From Eulemur rufifrons (lineage: Eukaryota; Chordata; Mammalia; Primates; Lemuridae), in assembly GCF_041146395.1 (NCBI RefSeq), contig NC_091010.1:53464001-53528000 (forward strand): a stretch of 64,000 bases of DNA, written 5' to 3'. Position numbers and translations under genes: made by a program. The first letter of the stretch is position 1. Each line of letters opens with the position of its first letter. This document shows, piece after piece, positions 45,906-58,553 of this stretch. Below the pieces are notes generated by a model. The model did not search any database. It saw only the letters and a list, made by a program, of their open reading frames with translations, and was not told where the DNA came from.

Positions 45906-46784
45906 TGCTGCTGACTCTGTGGGAGTTCAGGGCTCCCTAGTGCTCTTCCACTACCAAAGCCCTGAACTGTCCCAGCTCACAAAGGGGCTAAATCAGAAGG
46001 TGGGGCATCCTTTGACCAGAAGCACTCATTTTTCAAATATAAATAGACTGGAAGAAAAGTTTCTACATGCATTCACCACCTGTTTGACATCCCCCTCCTG
46101 GTTAATATTCATAGAAACTTGCAGGAATCCCTGCTAATATCCAGATTTGAAATCTCAGTGCCAAGTGCTGTAGCCTTGGGGCCTGATTTGCATTCATAAA
46201 TATGCAGCAGCACGAGCCCCTTGCTTGGGATTTCTGCCCTATGATGAGTGTCAGTGGTAAGTGTACAGCTGTGCATTTTCCCTTCCTGAACTGAATGTCC
46301 AACTCAGGAAGTGCAGTCAGAGCTGGAGAGCAGAGGATAGCAGTCCCCTTTCCATTTTCTTTCAATAGTTAGCACACACTGGCCTCTCTATTACCTGAAC
46401 TGTTTGCACGTCTGTCTAAATTCTGGGAAAGACAGTGTGATTTTACTGCCTCCTCTAGCCCTGTGGTTGGAGGAATGGTAAGTAAACCATCTAACAGCTG
46501 TCAGGTGCTCTACTAATATACTACTCAGATTCAAACAAACAAATAAGCAAAATAATAAACAAAAACACGTAATCACTGCCATGTATGATTACCTTGAAAA
46601 TATGGATAAATGGCTCATTTCCAGAGATTTAAGACAAATGGAATGTAATATTTGATATTTTCAAGTAATACTATTTTCTTTTGATCGACATTTAGATAAA
46701 AAGCCTTTGGAATAAACTAAAAAGAATGTCAGGGGCTCATTATGACTTTTGTAAAGAATGACTGTTCTCATTTGGGGAAGGGAA
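45906..46784. other. Unassigned DNA
   Basis: No gene or named repeat is recognised. 46,180-46,205 has an octamer-like 'atttgcat' followed by 'ataaatatgca'. Confidence 0.45.
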
Positions 46785-47000
46785 CCAGCATTCACAGGGT
46801 ACTCACTGCTCACAAACATTATCTTAAATTCAGTCAACTGTCCCAGGAGATACCTGTTATCATTCCCATTTCACAGTCCAAGAAACAGACTCTGAAGAGT
46901 TAAGTGACTTGCTGAGATCACAGAGTCTGTATGTTGGACATGCAGAATTCAAGGCCAGTTATGCTTGATTTTCATTTCCGGGCTCTTTCCACCGCATAGT
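46785..47000 (-). mobile_element. MIR SINE, antisense
   Basis: 'gttatcattcccatttcaca', 'gttaagtgacttgctgagat' and 'gcagaattcaaggccagtta' are in reverse-complement MIR order. It lies directly beside a sense MIR (47,015). Confidence 0.92.
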
Positions 47001-47014
47001 AGCACGAGAGATGT

Positions 47015-47150
47015 GCACCTTGGTCCTGGCTCTGTCTTTAATTTGCCATTGGCACAGCCTTAGGCTGTACATTCTCTGCCTGAGTCGTTCTATAATGTGA
47101 GCAAATGAGTTGTTTAGATTAGGTAACTCCTGAGGTCTCCTAAAGTAATG
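47015..47150 (+). mobile_element. MIR SINE
   Basis: 'ccttggtcctggctctgtct', 'attctctgcctgagtcgttc' and 'taggtaactcctgaggtctc' fit MIR on the plus strand, head to head with the preceding MIR. Confidence 0.7.
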
Positions 47151-48169
47151 AGATCCTCATCCTGTGGCCTAAAGGGGCAGAATGGCAGGTGTCCAACAGA
47201 GGGGTGGACACTGGACCTGCAAGCTAGGAAGACTGGAATAATCACACCAAGGGAATAATTCCAATTTTCTTTAGAAGAGTGTTTTTAACTCTAGAAGGAA
47301 CAAAGGGGCAGCTAACAAAACCCTACTCCAATTCTGAGCTGGCTTGGATTTCTCTATAGACATCAGAAAATAGGATGTAGTGTTTAAATGTGTATAGGGG
47401 GTGGGAAGGAGGATTTTTAGACCCCAGAAGACTGACAGGCCCATTCCCCAGGGAGCCTGAGACGACACTGTAGTTCTTGTCTCAGAGCCATGATCGGCAG
47501 CACCATCTCTGACTTGCTTACACAAGCAATTCTAACATTGCTAATCTTTCATTTCTCCAACTTTAAATCTGCATGGCGCACACACATACCTCCAACGTGA
47601 GGCAACTGAGAGAGGAAGGCGGCAAACAGATATAAGCTGGTGTCTATGGAGGGTAGATGAAGAGGTGACTTCTGAATTATCAGTGGAAATTCTAAATGAT
47701 GATGTCTTCCCCTTCCTGCTGCTGCTGGGGGAGCACAAGGAAGGGGAAATTCTGTGCCATTGAATGCAGGTGGCCCCTGGCACTGTCTGGCCTTGGCTTC
47801 TCTGCTCCTTTGAAACAGGAGGGCTGGGCCTGGGAGAGAGTTCATCCTGATAATGACGTCCTGGTCAAGTAAGCACATCCCATCTCACCACTGTCAAGTA
47901 CTCCCTGGAGGCATGAGTTCAGTTGCAGGAGAACAATTGGCTTTCAGAAATTAGATTCTCCTGGAAGGCTTTGACAGGATTAACACCTTTAAGCAGTCCA
48001 CAGCTGTGCACACTCCTTGGTCCCTTCCTCCTGCACTTGTATTGATCTATGGATCAAAGCCAGGCCTCATGATCAACTAAGGCTCCTGCTTGAGGCATTT
48101 CACTCATTGGAATTTTTATATATAATATTTGCCTAGTTAGTAGATTGTGATAGCAAAAATAAAATACAG
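47151..48169. other. Unassigned DNA
   Basis: No gene or named repeat is recognised. Minus-strand frames of 80-109 codons near 47,271-47,878 overlap each other in different frames and have no recognisable domain. Confidence 0.45.
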
Positions 48170-48700
48170 CTAAAGGTCTTGCTCTTGTATTTTTTTATCA
48201 ACCCAGTTTATGTTTTTCCCCAGTAGTTTAGTCACTGCTGTTACTTTCTCTGTACCCTTGTGAAATTTATTTATATAAATGCAAACATACCAATAAAAAT
48301 CTTTCCTTTCCTTTTTCTTAAAACATAGTATGCTATACAACATTCCATACTTTATTCTTTCATTTAACTGTATCTTGCAGAATTTTTTCTTCAGTACATG
48401 GAGCATTGGGCTTTTTTTAAAAAAAAAAACAAAACATTTAACAAAATGTTTATTACCACATTTGGATGAGCCATAATTTGTTTAACTAGACCCTATTGAT
48501 GAAAATATGGACTATTTCCAGGGTTTTAGTGTTACAGAGAATACTGCAGGGAATAACATTGCTTATGTATCATTTAAGTAGGATAACTACCAGATGTAGA
48601 TTTGCTGAGTAAAAAATAGGTGCACTGGTAATTTGGAAAAATATTGACAATATTTTCTTCAAAATGGAAGAATAATCAAAATTAGAAAACCAATATATCT
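48170..48700 (-). mobile_element. L1M 3' region, antisense
   Basis: 'ttcagtacatggagcattgg', 'gatgagccataatttgttta', 'actagaccctattgatgaaa' and 'gaaaaatattgacaatattt' follow the L1ME-type 3' region in reverse. A mixed poly-T/poly-A run at about 48,413-48,430 interrupts it. Confidence 0.7.
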
Positions 48701-49230
48701 ACAAGTAAGGTATAGCAGTAAGGCATAGGAGAAGGGGTGCAGAGCTTCCATGCCCTCCCTGGGGGCACAAACCTCCAGGAACTTCCACATGTTCAGCTCT
48801 CCTGGAAGCAATCTGAACCCTGTCTTCTTTTGGGTTTTCAGGAAGGCTTAATTAAGTAAGCGTGATTGATTAAACCATTGTCCATTGATGATCAACTTAA
48901 CCTTCAGCCCCTTTTCCCTCCCTAGAGATTTAGGGAGTGGGACTGAAAGTCCAAACCCTCTAATCTAACCTGGTCTTTCAGGGGGGCATCCCCCATCTTG
49001 AAGCTAGCCAGGGTCTGCCAGCCATCAGTCAACTTATTAGCAACAAGAAGACCTAATTTTGGAGATTCTAAGGATTTTAGGAGTTGTATGCCAGGAAACA
49101 AGGGATTGAAAACTAAATATATATTTCATAATATCACAGCTGGATAAAAATCACCATAAGAATGTATTTATGTCATTTTTATTTTTGCTGGGTAAACAAA
49201 TCTGAAATGACAGTACCTACTCTTCTCCTA
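48701..49230. other. Unassigned DNA
   Basis: No gene or named repeat recognised. Confidence 0.45.
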
Positions 49231-49268
49231 AACACACACAAACACACATACACACACACACACACACA
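49231..49268. repeat. Interrupted (CA)n
   Basis: About 17 CA units with 'aaac' and 'tac' interruptions. Confidence 0.95.
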
Positions 49269-49389
49269 GGCAGGTATGCTTACTTTTCAAGAGCTTATTG
49301 CATTGCTACCTAGTCTCTATAGTTTCTAGGCATTTTCACATCATTGTGTATATAATGTATCATTTTTATTTAACTATTTTCAAGATTTT

Positions 49390-50590
49390 CTTATTGTGTT
49401 TGTTTTTCAGCAGATTAACTATGATGTTTGGGTTTCACTAAGCCTTTTGAATCTGACAATTTATATTTCTCTAACTTGTGAAGTTTTTATTTATCATTTC
49501 TTTGAATATATTTTCTTTTTTTCTCTCACTTTTCTTCCTCAGGGATTCAAATTACCTATCTATGATTTAATTTCGACTTTTCTTATAGGACTGTAAGTCT
49601 TTGACTTTTTGGATATTTTTATTTCCTTCTATACGTTTTTTGGTTGAATAATTTCTATTGATCAGCGTTCAGAATTTTTTACTATTTCCTTTTTTTGTCC
49701 TTTCTGAAAGCAACCCCATCCTGTATGTTTTAATTTAATATTTTTATGTTTTCCAAATCTTAATTGTATTGAGTTCTTTTATATGGTTTCTATTTGCCTG
49801 CTGGTATTCCCTTACTTTTCATCTATTACAAAAATACAGTCTTTACTTTTCACTGACTTTATAGTAACCTTTATAAAGTCTTATTGGCTAATGCCAACAT
49901 CTCCCTTTTCTCAGTCATCATATGCTGACTTCCTTTTCATTTGATAATGGAACACATTTTTCTTTTTCTTCACATGTGGAGTAATTTTGTATCACACACG
50001 TTGTGAATATTGTGCATGTTTATTCTTTTATATGCCTTTCAATAGTGTGTGTGCATAATATGCAATAAATTGATTGGACTCAACCTCAAAATCTGGGGCA
50101 GCTCAAATCTCAGATAAGTCTTTTATCCTTAGCTGGACTGTTTACAGTTTGCTACAAATTTGCATGTTTCAGGATTAGAGATTAAGCAATAGCTTTTGTT
50201 CTTTCTTTCTCCGATTCTCTTGTCTCTGGGATTCTCCCATCAATTTCCAGTTACTATGAACTCAGTTTTATCCCAACTCTTCCTCTGGTTCTTCTAGCCA
50301 GAAAAACTTCAGGTCTTTCATTGAAGTTTTTTATAAGCCACTCTTATGAAAAGAATCATGACCCACCATTAGGTTAAAAGACATAGAAGTTGGAAACTGA
50401 CCGTATGCTAACATTTTCATTCAAGTGTTGCCTGCCTTACTAATTTGCTTTGTAGGGTTCATGTTCCTGTGTATTTAGATTTTTTTTTCTAGAATTTATA
50501 GTTGTTACCTTCAGGAGGGTCCGTCCAGTAGGAGCTTACTCAATCATACCAGAAAAGGAAGTCCTCCATTTCCTTTTACATCTTTATTTG
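49390..50590 (-). mobile_element. L1M 5' region, antisense
   Basis: 'gaataatttctattgatcag', 'atatggtttctatttgcctg', 'taatgccaacatctcccttt' and 'gttaccttcaggagggtccg' are the reverse complement of the ancient L1M 5'/ORF1-region text seen in sense at 25,646-26,760. Apparent frames are chance. Confidence 0.7.
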
Positions 50591-51460
50591 TATATTGTCA
50601 CATATGAAACAATGAGCTACACACAACTTGGCAAAATGTGAACTGTTTCTGTCTTGCCTAATGACTGTGATAGAATTGAGAGCCCTAGATCCATATTTTG
50701 AATGACAGCCCAGATGTCATCTATATTTCAAAGGGCCCTGAAATATACCCCATTCTCACAGGAAGGGCATTACATTTGTGGAAAATGAAAATAAATGAAC
50801 GTGAATTCTCAGTTGCTAAATTAAAATGTCAACTCCAAATTTAGAGGTCGAAACACCCAAAGACAATCATGATCAATGCTCACCCCAGAATTCAAGGGTA
50901 AGACAGCACAATTATAAATTTCAGCCGGCAGGAGCAAAGAAGAAGGTGTGTGGGTGCTGGGTAGAACATCAAGTGCAGTCCAGGCAGCAGTCCACTCGCT
51001 CTGCCTGGCCACCACAGTTAACTATGCCAGGGTAAACAAAACTCCTTAGAATTTGATTTACATAATTTATTCACAATTTTTTTAAATTAAACAAATGTAT
51101 GTTATAAATTTTTTTTAAATGTGTTAGCAGCTAGATGTTTTCCAGAAAGAAAAATCAGGCTAGGGTCCCTTCTGCTCTTGTCTTTCCATCCAATAGCCTC
51201 AGTGTGTTTCAGGGCTCATACTGACAGTAGTGGTCCTCTCAGGTACCTAACTATCACCACATTCCCTAACAAGCTGAACAAATATCAAGGTCTTTGGAAT
51301 AACAATGCATAGCTACTTGATGTACAAAATCAAACTGAAAAACATAATAAAGTAACTAGTTGCTTGCTGATACTTTCAATACTACAAGAATAGCTGTTTC
51401 TATAAGGTACTAAAGAAGGGACCCAGTTTCACAGGCAACTGTTCCCCCCAACAAACACAT
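50591..51460. other. Unassigned DNA
   Basis: No gene or named repeat is recognised. Two overlapping frames (64 and 69 codons, opposite strands, 50,821-51,035) have no domain. Confidence 0.45.
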
Positions 51461-51486
51461 TCTATCTATCTCTGTCTCTGTCTCTG

Positions 51487-51527
<41 letters not shown>

Positions 51528-51561
51528 GACACATACACACACACACACATACACACACACG
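51461..51561. repeat. Compound (TCTG)n(CT)n(CA)n microsatellite
   Basis: TCTA, TCTG, then about 20 CT units, then AC units with 'at' interruptions, about 100 bases in all. Confidence 0.97.
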
Positions 51562-51689
51562 GTCTAGAAGCTCTCTTTAAGGTACAAAAATGTCATTTTT
51601 GTATCATAGTTTAGAAATAATGGATTCCTAAGCAAACTCTGGCATTGTTATTTGATTTCTTTTCAATACCCTCAATTTGTCACTGAACT

Positions 51690-51837
51690 GATTTTTACAA
51701 CACAGAACTTTACTTCACTCACCTACACAAACATGGTTAAACCTTCCCTACTGACTCCAAAATCCTTAGCCACATCTCTTTATAATTTGGCCCTAAGCTA
51801 CTTTTTCAGGTTAATCTTTCCTTCCTATCATTCATAA
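51690..51837 (+). mobile_element. L2 fragment
   Basis: 'actttacttcactcacctac', 'actgactccaaaatccttag' and 'tttataatttggccctaagc' fit the L2 stretch '..ccaaactccttagc..atgatctggcccc..'. Confidence 0.65.
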
Positions 51838-52205
51838 TAGCAACCTTAGTAATGAAATAAATGCTCATCAGTAGGACTAGACAAAAACATCCATTCCATA
51901 ATGGAATACCATGCTATTTTCCTTTTTTTTAAATAAGGAATTGTTCTATATATTATTAAGGAGTTATCACTAAGATATATTATTAACTGAAAAAATACAA
52001 TCAATATGCATGTCTCCAAAAATCAGGAAAAAAATAGCATCTGCTGATGAATACAAAAGAAACTAATAACATTGGTTTCCTCTAGGGAAGACAAGTGGGT
52101 AGCTAGAATTAGAGATAAGTAGCAAGAAGCAGAATTTTTGCTTTATAACTTTTATACCTATTGAATTTTGAACAATAAAAATGCATTATCTATTCAAAAA
52201 ATAAA
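51838..52205 (+). mobile_element. L1ME-type 3' end, sense
   Basis: 'aaatgctcatcagtaggact', 'cataatggaataccatgcta', 'aaactaataacattggtttc', 'ctattgaattttgaacaata' and the terminal 'ctattcaaaaaataaac' are in the expected order for an old L1ME 3' end. Non-coding. Confidence 0.9.
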
Positions 52206-53344
52206 CATAAGTACATTCAATTAAATATAACGTCAAAAATTGAATATGAATTATTGTGTCCCTGCATTGCCATTTTAGAACAGTGCTTCTCTCAGTGGCT
52301 CCTAGGAGGAAGTCTCAGAAGAGAGTGCCTGAAATGTAAGAGGAGAGGATGGTTGGGAGAGTCTCAGCCACCCTAGACAAGAGGGACAAGAAGGGGAGGG
52401 AGAAGTCAACAGGAATGTTCTTGGTGAACTCACAGTGAGGAACTTCTTCTCTAGGTCTAGAAGGCATCAGGAAGTTACTCTATGGCCACACACCCCCCTT
52501 TTAATAATGATAACTCACTCCAAATAAGAAATAATGAAAATAAAGGCAGGGTCAAAAATTAGTCTAAACTACCCTTTTTAAAGAAGAGAAGGCTCTTTTT
52601 TTATTCTTCCAAATATTATTTAATTATGCTAGAACAGCCAGTGAAAAAAACTACAGAAAATATATATCAATATTTAGGCACATTTATATCAATGCCCTTC
52701 ATTAATAGAGTTTTGAAGACTATTTTTTTTCTTTGTGCCTTGATCTTTGTCAATGTAAGTGAAGAGAGATAAGGGTGCATGAAGATTAAAAAATAATAAA
52801 AAGAAATGATATTCTGTCAGGCCTTAAAAACAAACCAAATAATATACTATCTATCTTAATTGTGTCAGCAAATGGACAAAATTCCGATCTCAGAAAAATT
52901 GAAGCACAGTTTCCTGATCTGACTTCTGCAGGGAGATTTTCTTAAACTCTTTAATTTTCATTTCCTAGCAAAGAATTTATTTCTCACATGTATTGAAATT
53001 CTAATAGTTGCAAAGGGCTATATCAAGATTGAATTAATTATTTCAATATGATTAAGAATATAGTTTCAAATTCATTCTACTTAACTACTTCTGACTGGGA
53101 TTAAAGCCAGAGAGTCATTTTAAAGGAATAATGTTATCTCAACCTTAACATTTTAAAAGAGAAGTGTGATACTGTTACTTTGTCTCATGCAAAATCACAG
53201 CCGCTTAGCCGTAGAGATGTGTTTGAGTTTAAATACTTGACTCAGAAAATGCCAACTATTGTGGAGAGGAGACAGGGAGTGACTTGAATATTTAAACCAG
53301 CTAAAAACCATATAATGTTTACAATAAAAATGGGAACAATGGTT
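52206..53344. other. Unassigned DNA
   Basis: No gene or named repeat is recognised in about 1.1 kb. Confidence 0.45.
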
Positions 53345-53500
53345 GAGAATTCACCATGAACTGAACTTTGGGCTTCACATAGTTTATTTTGTGAATTTTC
53401 CTATTTATTTCCTCTTTATTATGAAATAATTGTTTTATGCCTAATAAAATCCTCATTTTTGATAACCCTAACAATCCTTCATCTGTTCAAAATGTCTTTA
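53345..53500 (-). mobile_element. Possible decayed MIR, antisense
   Basis: 'gaattcaccatgaactgaac', 'gcttcacatagtttattttg' and 'taataaaatcctcatttttg' are a weak match to reverse MIR. Confidence 0.35.
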
Positions 53501-54253
53501 CTAGACCCACTAAAAATGCTTCTAAGAAGCCAACCCTGAGTTAATTTCTAGGAATAACAGAAATGCTTCATTTCCTTTCCAGCATATAAAAGACAAATAA
53601 TCATCAATGTCCCCCATAGGAGACCCAGTCTGTAAATGCCTGATTGCTCTCTGAAAGACATCACATTTCACATCATTGCTCTGAAGCATAGCAGAGGAGA
53701 CCAACTACTACAGATCTGGGCAGATAAGAGAGGGTGATAGCAATGGGATTTTTTTCTGAATTCTCATAGGGTGACAGGAAATTCTTAGTCACTATTGCTT
53801 GCTATTACTCACCTTTAGGAACAGCTGGCCAAACCGTTTAGGACACTGCATTGACCCATAAGTCACAAGACCTCTTGCAGTTAACTAAACCTAATTGTAG
53901 GTAGTGACCTCAGACTGAGTGCCCACTGCACCCGCTGCACTTGCTGTTGTACCCCAGTTTTCTTATTTACAGTTTTGCACATCCAGAGACAGGCCCATTG
54001 GTTTTGGTGAGCTGCTTGGGCTCTTCATCTTCTGCTTTTTTCCACGGCCCTCAGATTGGGTCAGAGTCTGATTTATTGAATCTCTCACATTCTCACTCCC
54101 TCCTCTTGCACAAGTCAGAAAATCAGTGAGTAAAGGTGACTGAATCAAGATGAAAGACTAAGCTCATAGGTCTCTTACTCATCTCTCCTAAATCCACATG
54201 ATATTTCAAGAAAAGAAGACACTGAAAATGTTGAAAGATAACTTTCATATATC
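53501..54253. other. Unassigned DNA
   Basis: No gene or named repeat is recognised. Confidence 0.45.
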
Positions 54254-54284
54254 TGTGTGTGTGTGTGTAGTATATGTATGTGTA

Positions 54285-54316
<32 letters not shown>
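54254..54316. repeat. (TG)n(TA)n microsatellite
   Basis: Eight TG units, degenerate 'tatgtatgtg', nine TG units, then about seven TA units. It abuts the tail side of the following Alu monomer and probably grew from its tail. Confidence 0.95.
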
Positions 54317-54446
54317 CGGAAAGAGAGAGGGAGAGAGGCTCTTGCTATGTTGCCTAGGCTGGTCTCAAACTCCTGGCCTCAAGCAATCCTCCCACCTAGG
54401 CCTCTCAAAGTGCTAGAATTATAAGATAAGCCACTATACTCGGCCC
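54317..54446 (-). mobile_element. Alu monomer (FLAM or AluJ left arm), antisense
   Basis: 'ttgctatgttgcctaggctg', 'gtctcaaactcctggcctca', 'agcaatcctcccacctaggc' and 'agtgctagaatt' are a single 7SL-derived arm. Only one arm is present, so it is a free left monomer or a truncated old Alu. Confidence 0.88.
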
Positions 54447-57289
54447 ATAACTTATTATTTCTACACCAAAAATAAGAAATGTCTGTAAGATAGATGACAG
54501 AAGAAATCAGAAAACAAACTGCAAAAGAGGGCTATCCTAGAAGTGATCAAATGACCAAGAATCACCAAGTGCTGAGGAAAGTGAGTATCATCAAGAACTT
54601 AGTGAACAAAAAACAAAATGATTTCCAAAGAAAGAGACTAAAGAGAACAAATGGTCAAGGACATTAAAATTAATAATTCAATACTATTAGAAAAAAGAAG
54701 ATATTGATTGCATTCAATTAAGATGAGAGATCTTAAAGAATATATTTCTGAGAATTGTAAGTAATAAATGATGGAATTAATTTAAAAAGGCCATAAAAAT
54801 TGAAAAAAAAAAAGCCATAGCCCAAGGTATGGTTGGCATATATTCAAAATTTATGTGTTGAAGGTATGCTGCAAATTGGTGTTAGAGCTGCTTAAAAGCC
54901 AAAACAAAGATTAAAATATAATTAGTCACACAATTAACAGGTTTTACAAAATTACAAAATAAGCAGTTGATAAAGAAAAATTGCAGCAGGTCTCACAGGG
55001 GAAGCTGAGAGAAAACTCTCTACAGAGTTTTCACCACGATAATGTGTTCATCAACATCCCTGCAGTAATTATGACAGCCATGCTCAGAGGAAGTTTGTTA
55101 GCACATCCTTCAAGTCAAATATGAATATTATTGTTTTAAAGCATTTTCCTTCTCCTTCCTTTAATTTCCAGTAGCCAGATAATTCTTGATTTTTAAGAGA
55201 ATTGTTTAGTCAAAGATCCTAGTGGCTTTTCTGGGAATGTAAAGTATAGCTCTACCTAGAGGTGTCATCGGTTCTGATGTCTTCGCATCAAACTCACCTT
55301 TGCCCCAGGCTTCCATTATCCCTTTTAATTGTCACTATATATTCCTGATCCTAGACGATGCCTCCAAAAGCATAACCAGGAGAATGCCTTCAGTTTCTAA
55401 TAAAAACAAAGAGTATCTGTGTGAAAGAGAGATGATAGTGATATAAAGAAAGAGAGAGGCCAAGAATGAGACCAGTTTTATAACAAACGAATCTTAGGAC
55501 ACCCTCTTACCTAGGATTACTTAGACAACAGAAGTAATTGTTTTTAAAGTTGTGTTGACATAATAAAATGTAACTGAGCTTGTTAGGATAAATAAGTTTC
55601 TATCAAAGTATGCACACTTTATTTGCAAGTAAGAGGAAAATAAAGAAAAGAAAAAACACAAACTTGCTATGTTCTTGCTGGAATGCTGAAAATTAAACTA
55701 TGACATTTAAATTCTCATTTCCAGGGAGATTCTAGAAAACAGATAAAAAGAGAGAAAAAGCAAAAACTATAGGCACATTTGTCATCATTTAGTCCCAAAC
55801 CTGAGTTCTATCAATGCCAGCTTCCCCAGTCTCTCCTTCTGTCCCACCCTCAAAGCCCTGTTGATTAACAAGAAGAGAATTCAGAATTCTATATTAACTA
55901 ATCCCTACATGTGGGCTCAACTCCAAAGCATCCTAGAGGCTCTATCAAATTTGCCCCATATAAGAAAGAGGAAGACTTGACTGGCAAAGAGAAACTGACC
56001 TGTCTAGAGGTCTGACCTCTGGCCATATCTAGCATTTTGACTCACTGTATATCACCAACCCAGACAAGCTTCAGTTTGATTCTGTTATTCATAGAGGTTT
56101 AATCCAGAAATGCCAGGAGAAGCTCATGAGTAAAGGGGAAGAAGGGTCATATATCTGGGTAATCAGTCCATTTGCAACAAGGTGTTCGCTTGAGCTTGGT
56201 TGATTCACCACTGCAGGAAGGGGTGGTGACAAAGGCTAGGTAGCATGTCAAAGGTCAGACAAGTAGACCTGGATTTGGAGTCAGATTTTCTTTTCCATAG
56301 GAAATCCATGTCCAGGATAAAGCCATGAGGAAGAAGGCCAGTCATACTGACCAACAGAGCAGGAAGATGGGCTTGATTTGATTGGCAGTCCAGAGCCTAT
56401 GCCACAAAATAAGGACAACAGACGCCAGATCCATGGCACCAAGACTCATTCCAGACCCCATGATTTGGTGTGCTGGGAAAATGCTGGTGAGTGCCTCTGT
56501 CCTGGGCAGAAATGTCTCAGGAAGTAGGCAGCCTATGACCTAAGGTGGGAAGTCCCAATAATTCCAGTTGAGAGGTAAGAGTAGAAACTACTATGACTCC
56601 ATAAAAAGAGCACTAAGACCAGAATAAGCATGCAAAGGTTTTAGAGGAAAACGAACAAACAGAGAAATAAGCAGAGACCCGGGGAAGGCAAGAGAGGGGA
56701 AGGCTGCCAGACCACACTGTAACTCAGCCGTCGAATGAAGGAGAGAATGAAGGTTAGATGGACGTGGCCTAGTCCTAAGAAGGGTCAGCAAGGCCATATG
56801 TGAGCTCTTGAGCCACAGGTTAGCAGTCACAGGAGCCCTGGGTCTCACAGGAATGGACCTGCCTTAGGAAACCTGCTCTGCTGTGTCATTGGCCAGGAGA
56901 AGTTCCTGAGAAGTGTGGCCTCAACACAAACACAGGGATGGGTTTCAAAGAGCAGCAGCCAGGGCCCTGGCTCAATTTATGCTTCCTGTGGTTAGAAGAT
57001 TGCAGGGACATTCCTATGGCTGCTATAGGCGGATAGAATAATTACGTGATTTGAGGTGGGGAAACAATATCAGCCAAGCTTGCCTAACATCTATCTCATA
57101 ATTTTTGAGTTATTACTAGTTTACTAGAGGGATTATGTTCAATCTCTGGTTTAAGATGAGGAAAAGTAGACATAGAAAGGTCCCAGTTCATCCTGCTAGG
57201 AAGTGAGCAGGTCAATATAAGCTGGAACAGCCCAACTCTGGAGCCTTTTTGTCTAAATACTGGACCTAATAAATGTCCACCTTCCCTGA
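54447..57289. other. Unassigned DNA, GC-moderate at 56-57 kb
   Basis: No gene or named repeat is recognised in about 2.8 kb. 56,040-56,990 is richer in G and C than its surroundings and purine-skewed; it could be an unrecognised old LTR. The 85-codon minus frame at 56,591-56,848 has no recognisable domain. Confidence 0.4.
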
Positions 57290-57370
57290 ATTGACCACTA
57301 CACAATCTACACATGTAACAAAATTGCACAATTTATATACCCCATAAATCTGTATAAATCATAAAAAGTC
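57290..57370 (+). mobile_element. Possible L1 3' terminus
   Basis: 'gaccactacacaatctacac', 'atgtaacaaaattgcacaat' and 'ataccccataaatctgtata' resemble an L1 3' end. Short and low confidence. Confidence 0.4.
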
Positions 57371-58513
57371 ATAACAGAATATGTATTAAACTGTTTATTA
57401 TACCTATTTTGAAATACATGGGAATAATTTGACTAGTGGATACAGCATCTATGATACGATGATGAGATATAATCATATTTCCTCCAATGTACTATTCCCA
57501 GAAATTGGAAGTTTTATTTCATTTTACTATGGGCTATTCTTTGGTACATTTCAAACAAACCTGAATTTGATAAATTATTTAGTAAGGGCTGGATAACCAA
57601 CCTCGTACGCCTGAACACAAAACAACTTTGATTTAAGTAAATTGTATTTTTGATAAATGAGTTCTGCCTGAATGATTTATCAACTTAATGTGGAATTGCC
57701 CCACAATTGCATAGTGCTAGACCTGTTTTGCATTTGAACTTTCTATTGCAGGCTGAGAAAATGAAGGCCAAGATATAAGTTATTTCCAATTAGAGGCTGG
57801 GAAAGAATTAGTTTTGTGTAAGTTGAGAATGTATGGCTCAAATAACAAAATAAAGTAAAAGCAATTAAGACAGAAAACTTTGCCTAAATTTGCATTTGTG
57901 CAAATGACCCATATCTGCTGAATAAAGGAAAAAATACCATGAGAATTAACTAAGCTTACTTAACACTAAACCGAAATGTGGTTTCTCATATCATAAACTT
58001 TTTTCTAAGGGGCCACTGGCTACTTGCATTTAGTCAGTTGAGCATTAAGCAGAATTAAAGATCTTTAGTGCAATTCGAATGGATAGAAAATGCTATAGCT
58101 AAGAAGCATACTGAGCAGACTCCCAAAATCAGCCTCAGGAAGATGAAATCGTAAGAGATTTATAAGCCTTAATGAATTTATTTCATTGGCTCAAAGGCCT
58201 CTGTGATAGGTGAAGTGATGTTGTTAATTATATAAACTTAGAACCATATTAAGCTTCATCAACATAGATTGTGGAATAATTTTTATTTCAGCTAAGATGT
58301 AAAGGGCACAGACCTCTTAAAGTAGCATACTAAGAGAAATTTGGAGTCTTCAATATATAACTTGCAAACTCTGAGATACATACTCATTTATTCATTTAAT
58401 TAAATAGGTATTAAAAATATTGTCTGTGACTGATACCTTGCTAGTCACATGGCTGCAGCTTCATCTCATGGGTGAAATTAGCATTAATGTAATAATGGAA
58501 CATATAATTAATT
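57371..58513. other. Unassigned AT-rich DNA
   Basis: No gene is recognised. 57,889-57,906 'atttgcatttgtgcaaat' is a 7-bp inverted repeat around a POU-octamer-like word. Confidence 0.45.
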
Positions 58514-58553
58514 AATAAATATTGTGCTTCCAGAAATAAATATTGTGCTTCCA
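58514..58553. repeat. Two-copy tandem repeat, period 21
   Basis: 'aataaatattgtgcttcca' occurs at 58,514-58,532 and again at 58,535-58,553, 19 of 19 identical. A recent local duplication. Confidence 0.9.

Noticed and set aside
47271..47878. Cluster of minus-strand frames of 80-109 codons
   Set aside because: They are in different frames, overlap each other and show no domain or splice-consistent structure.
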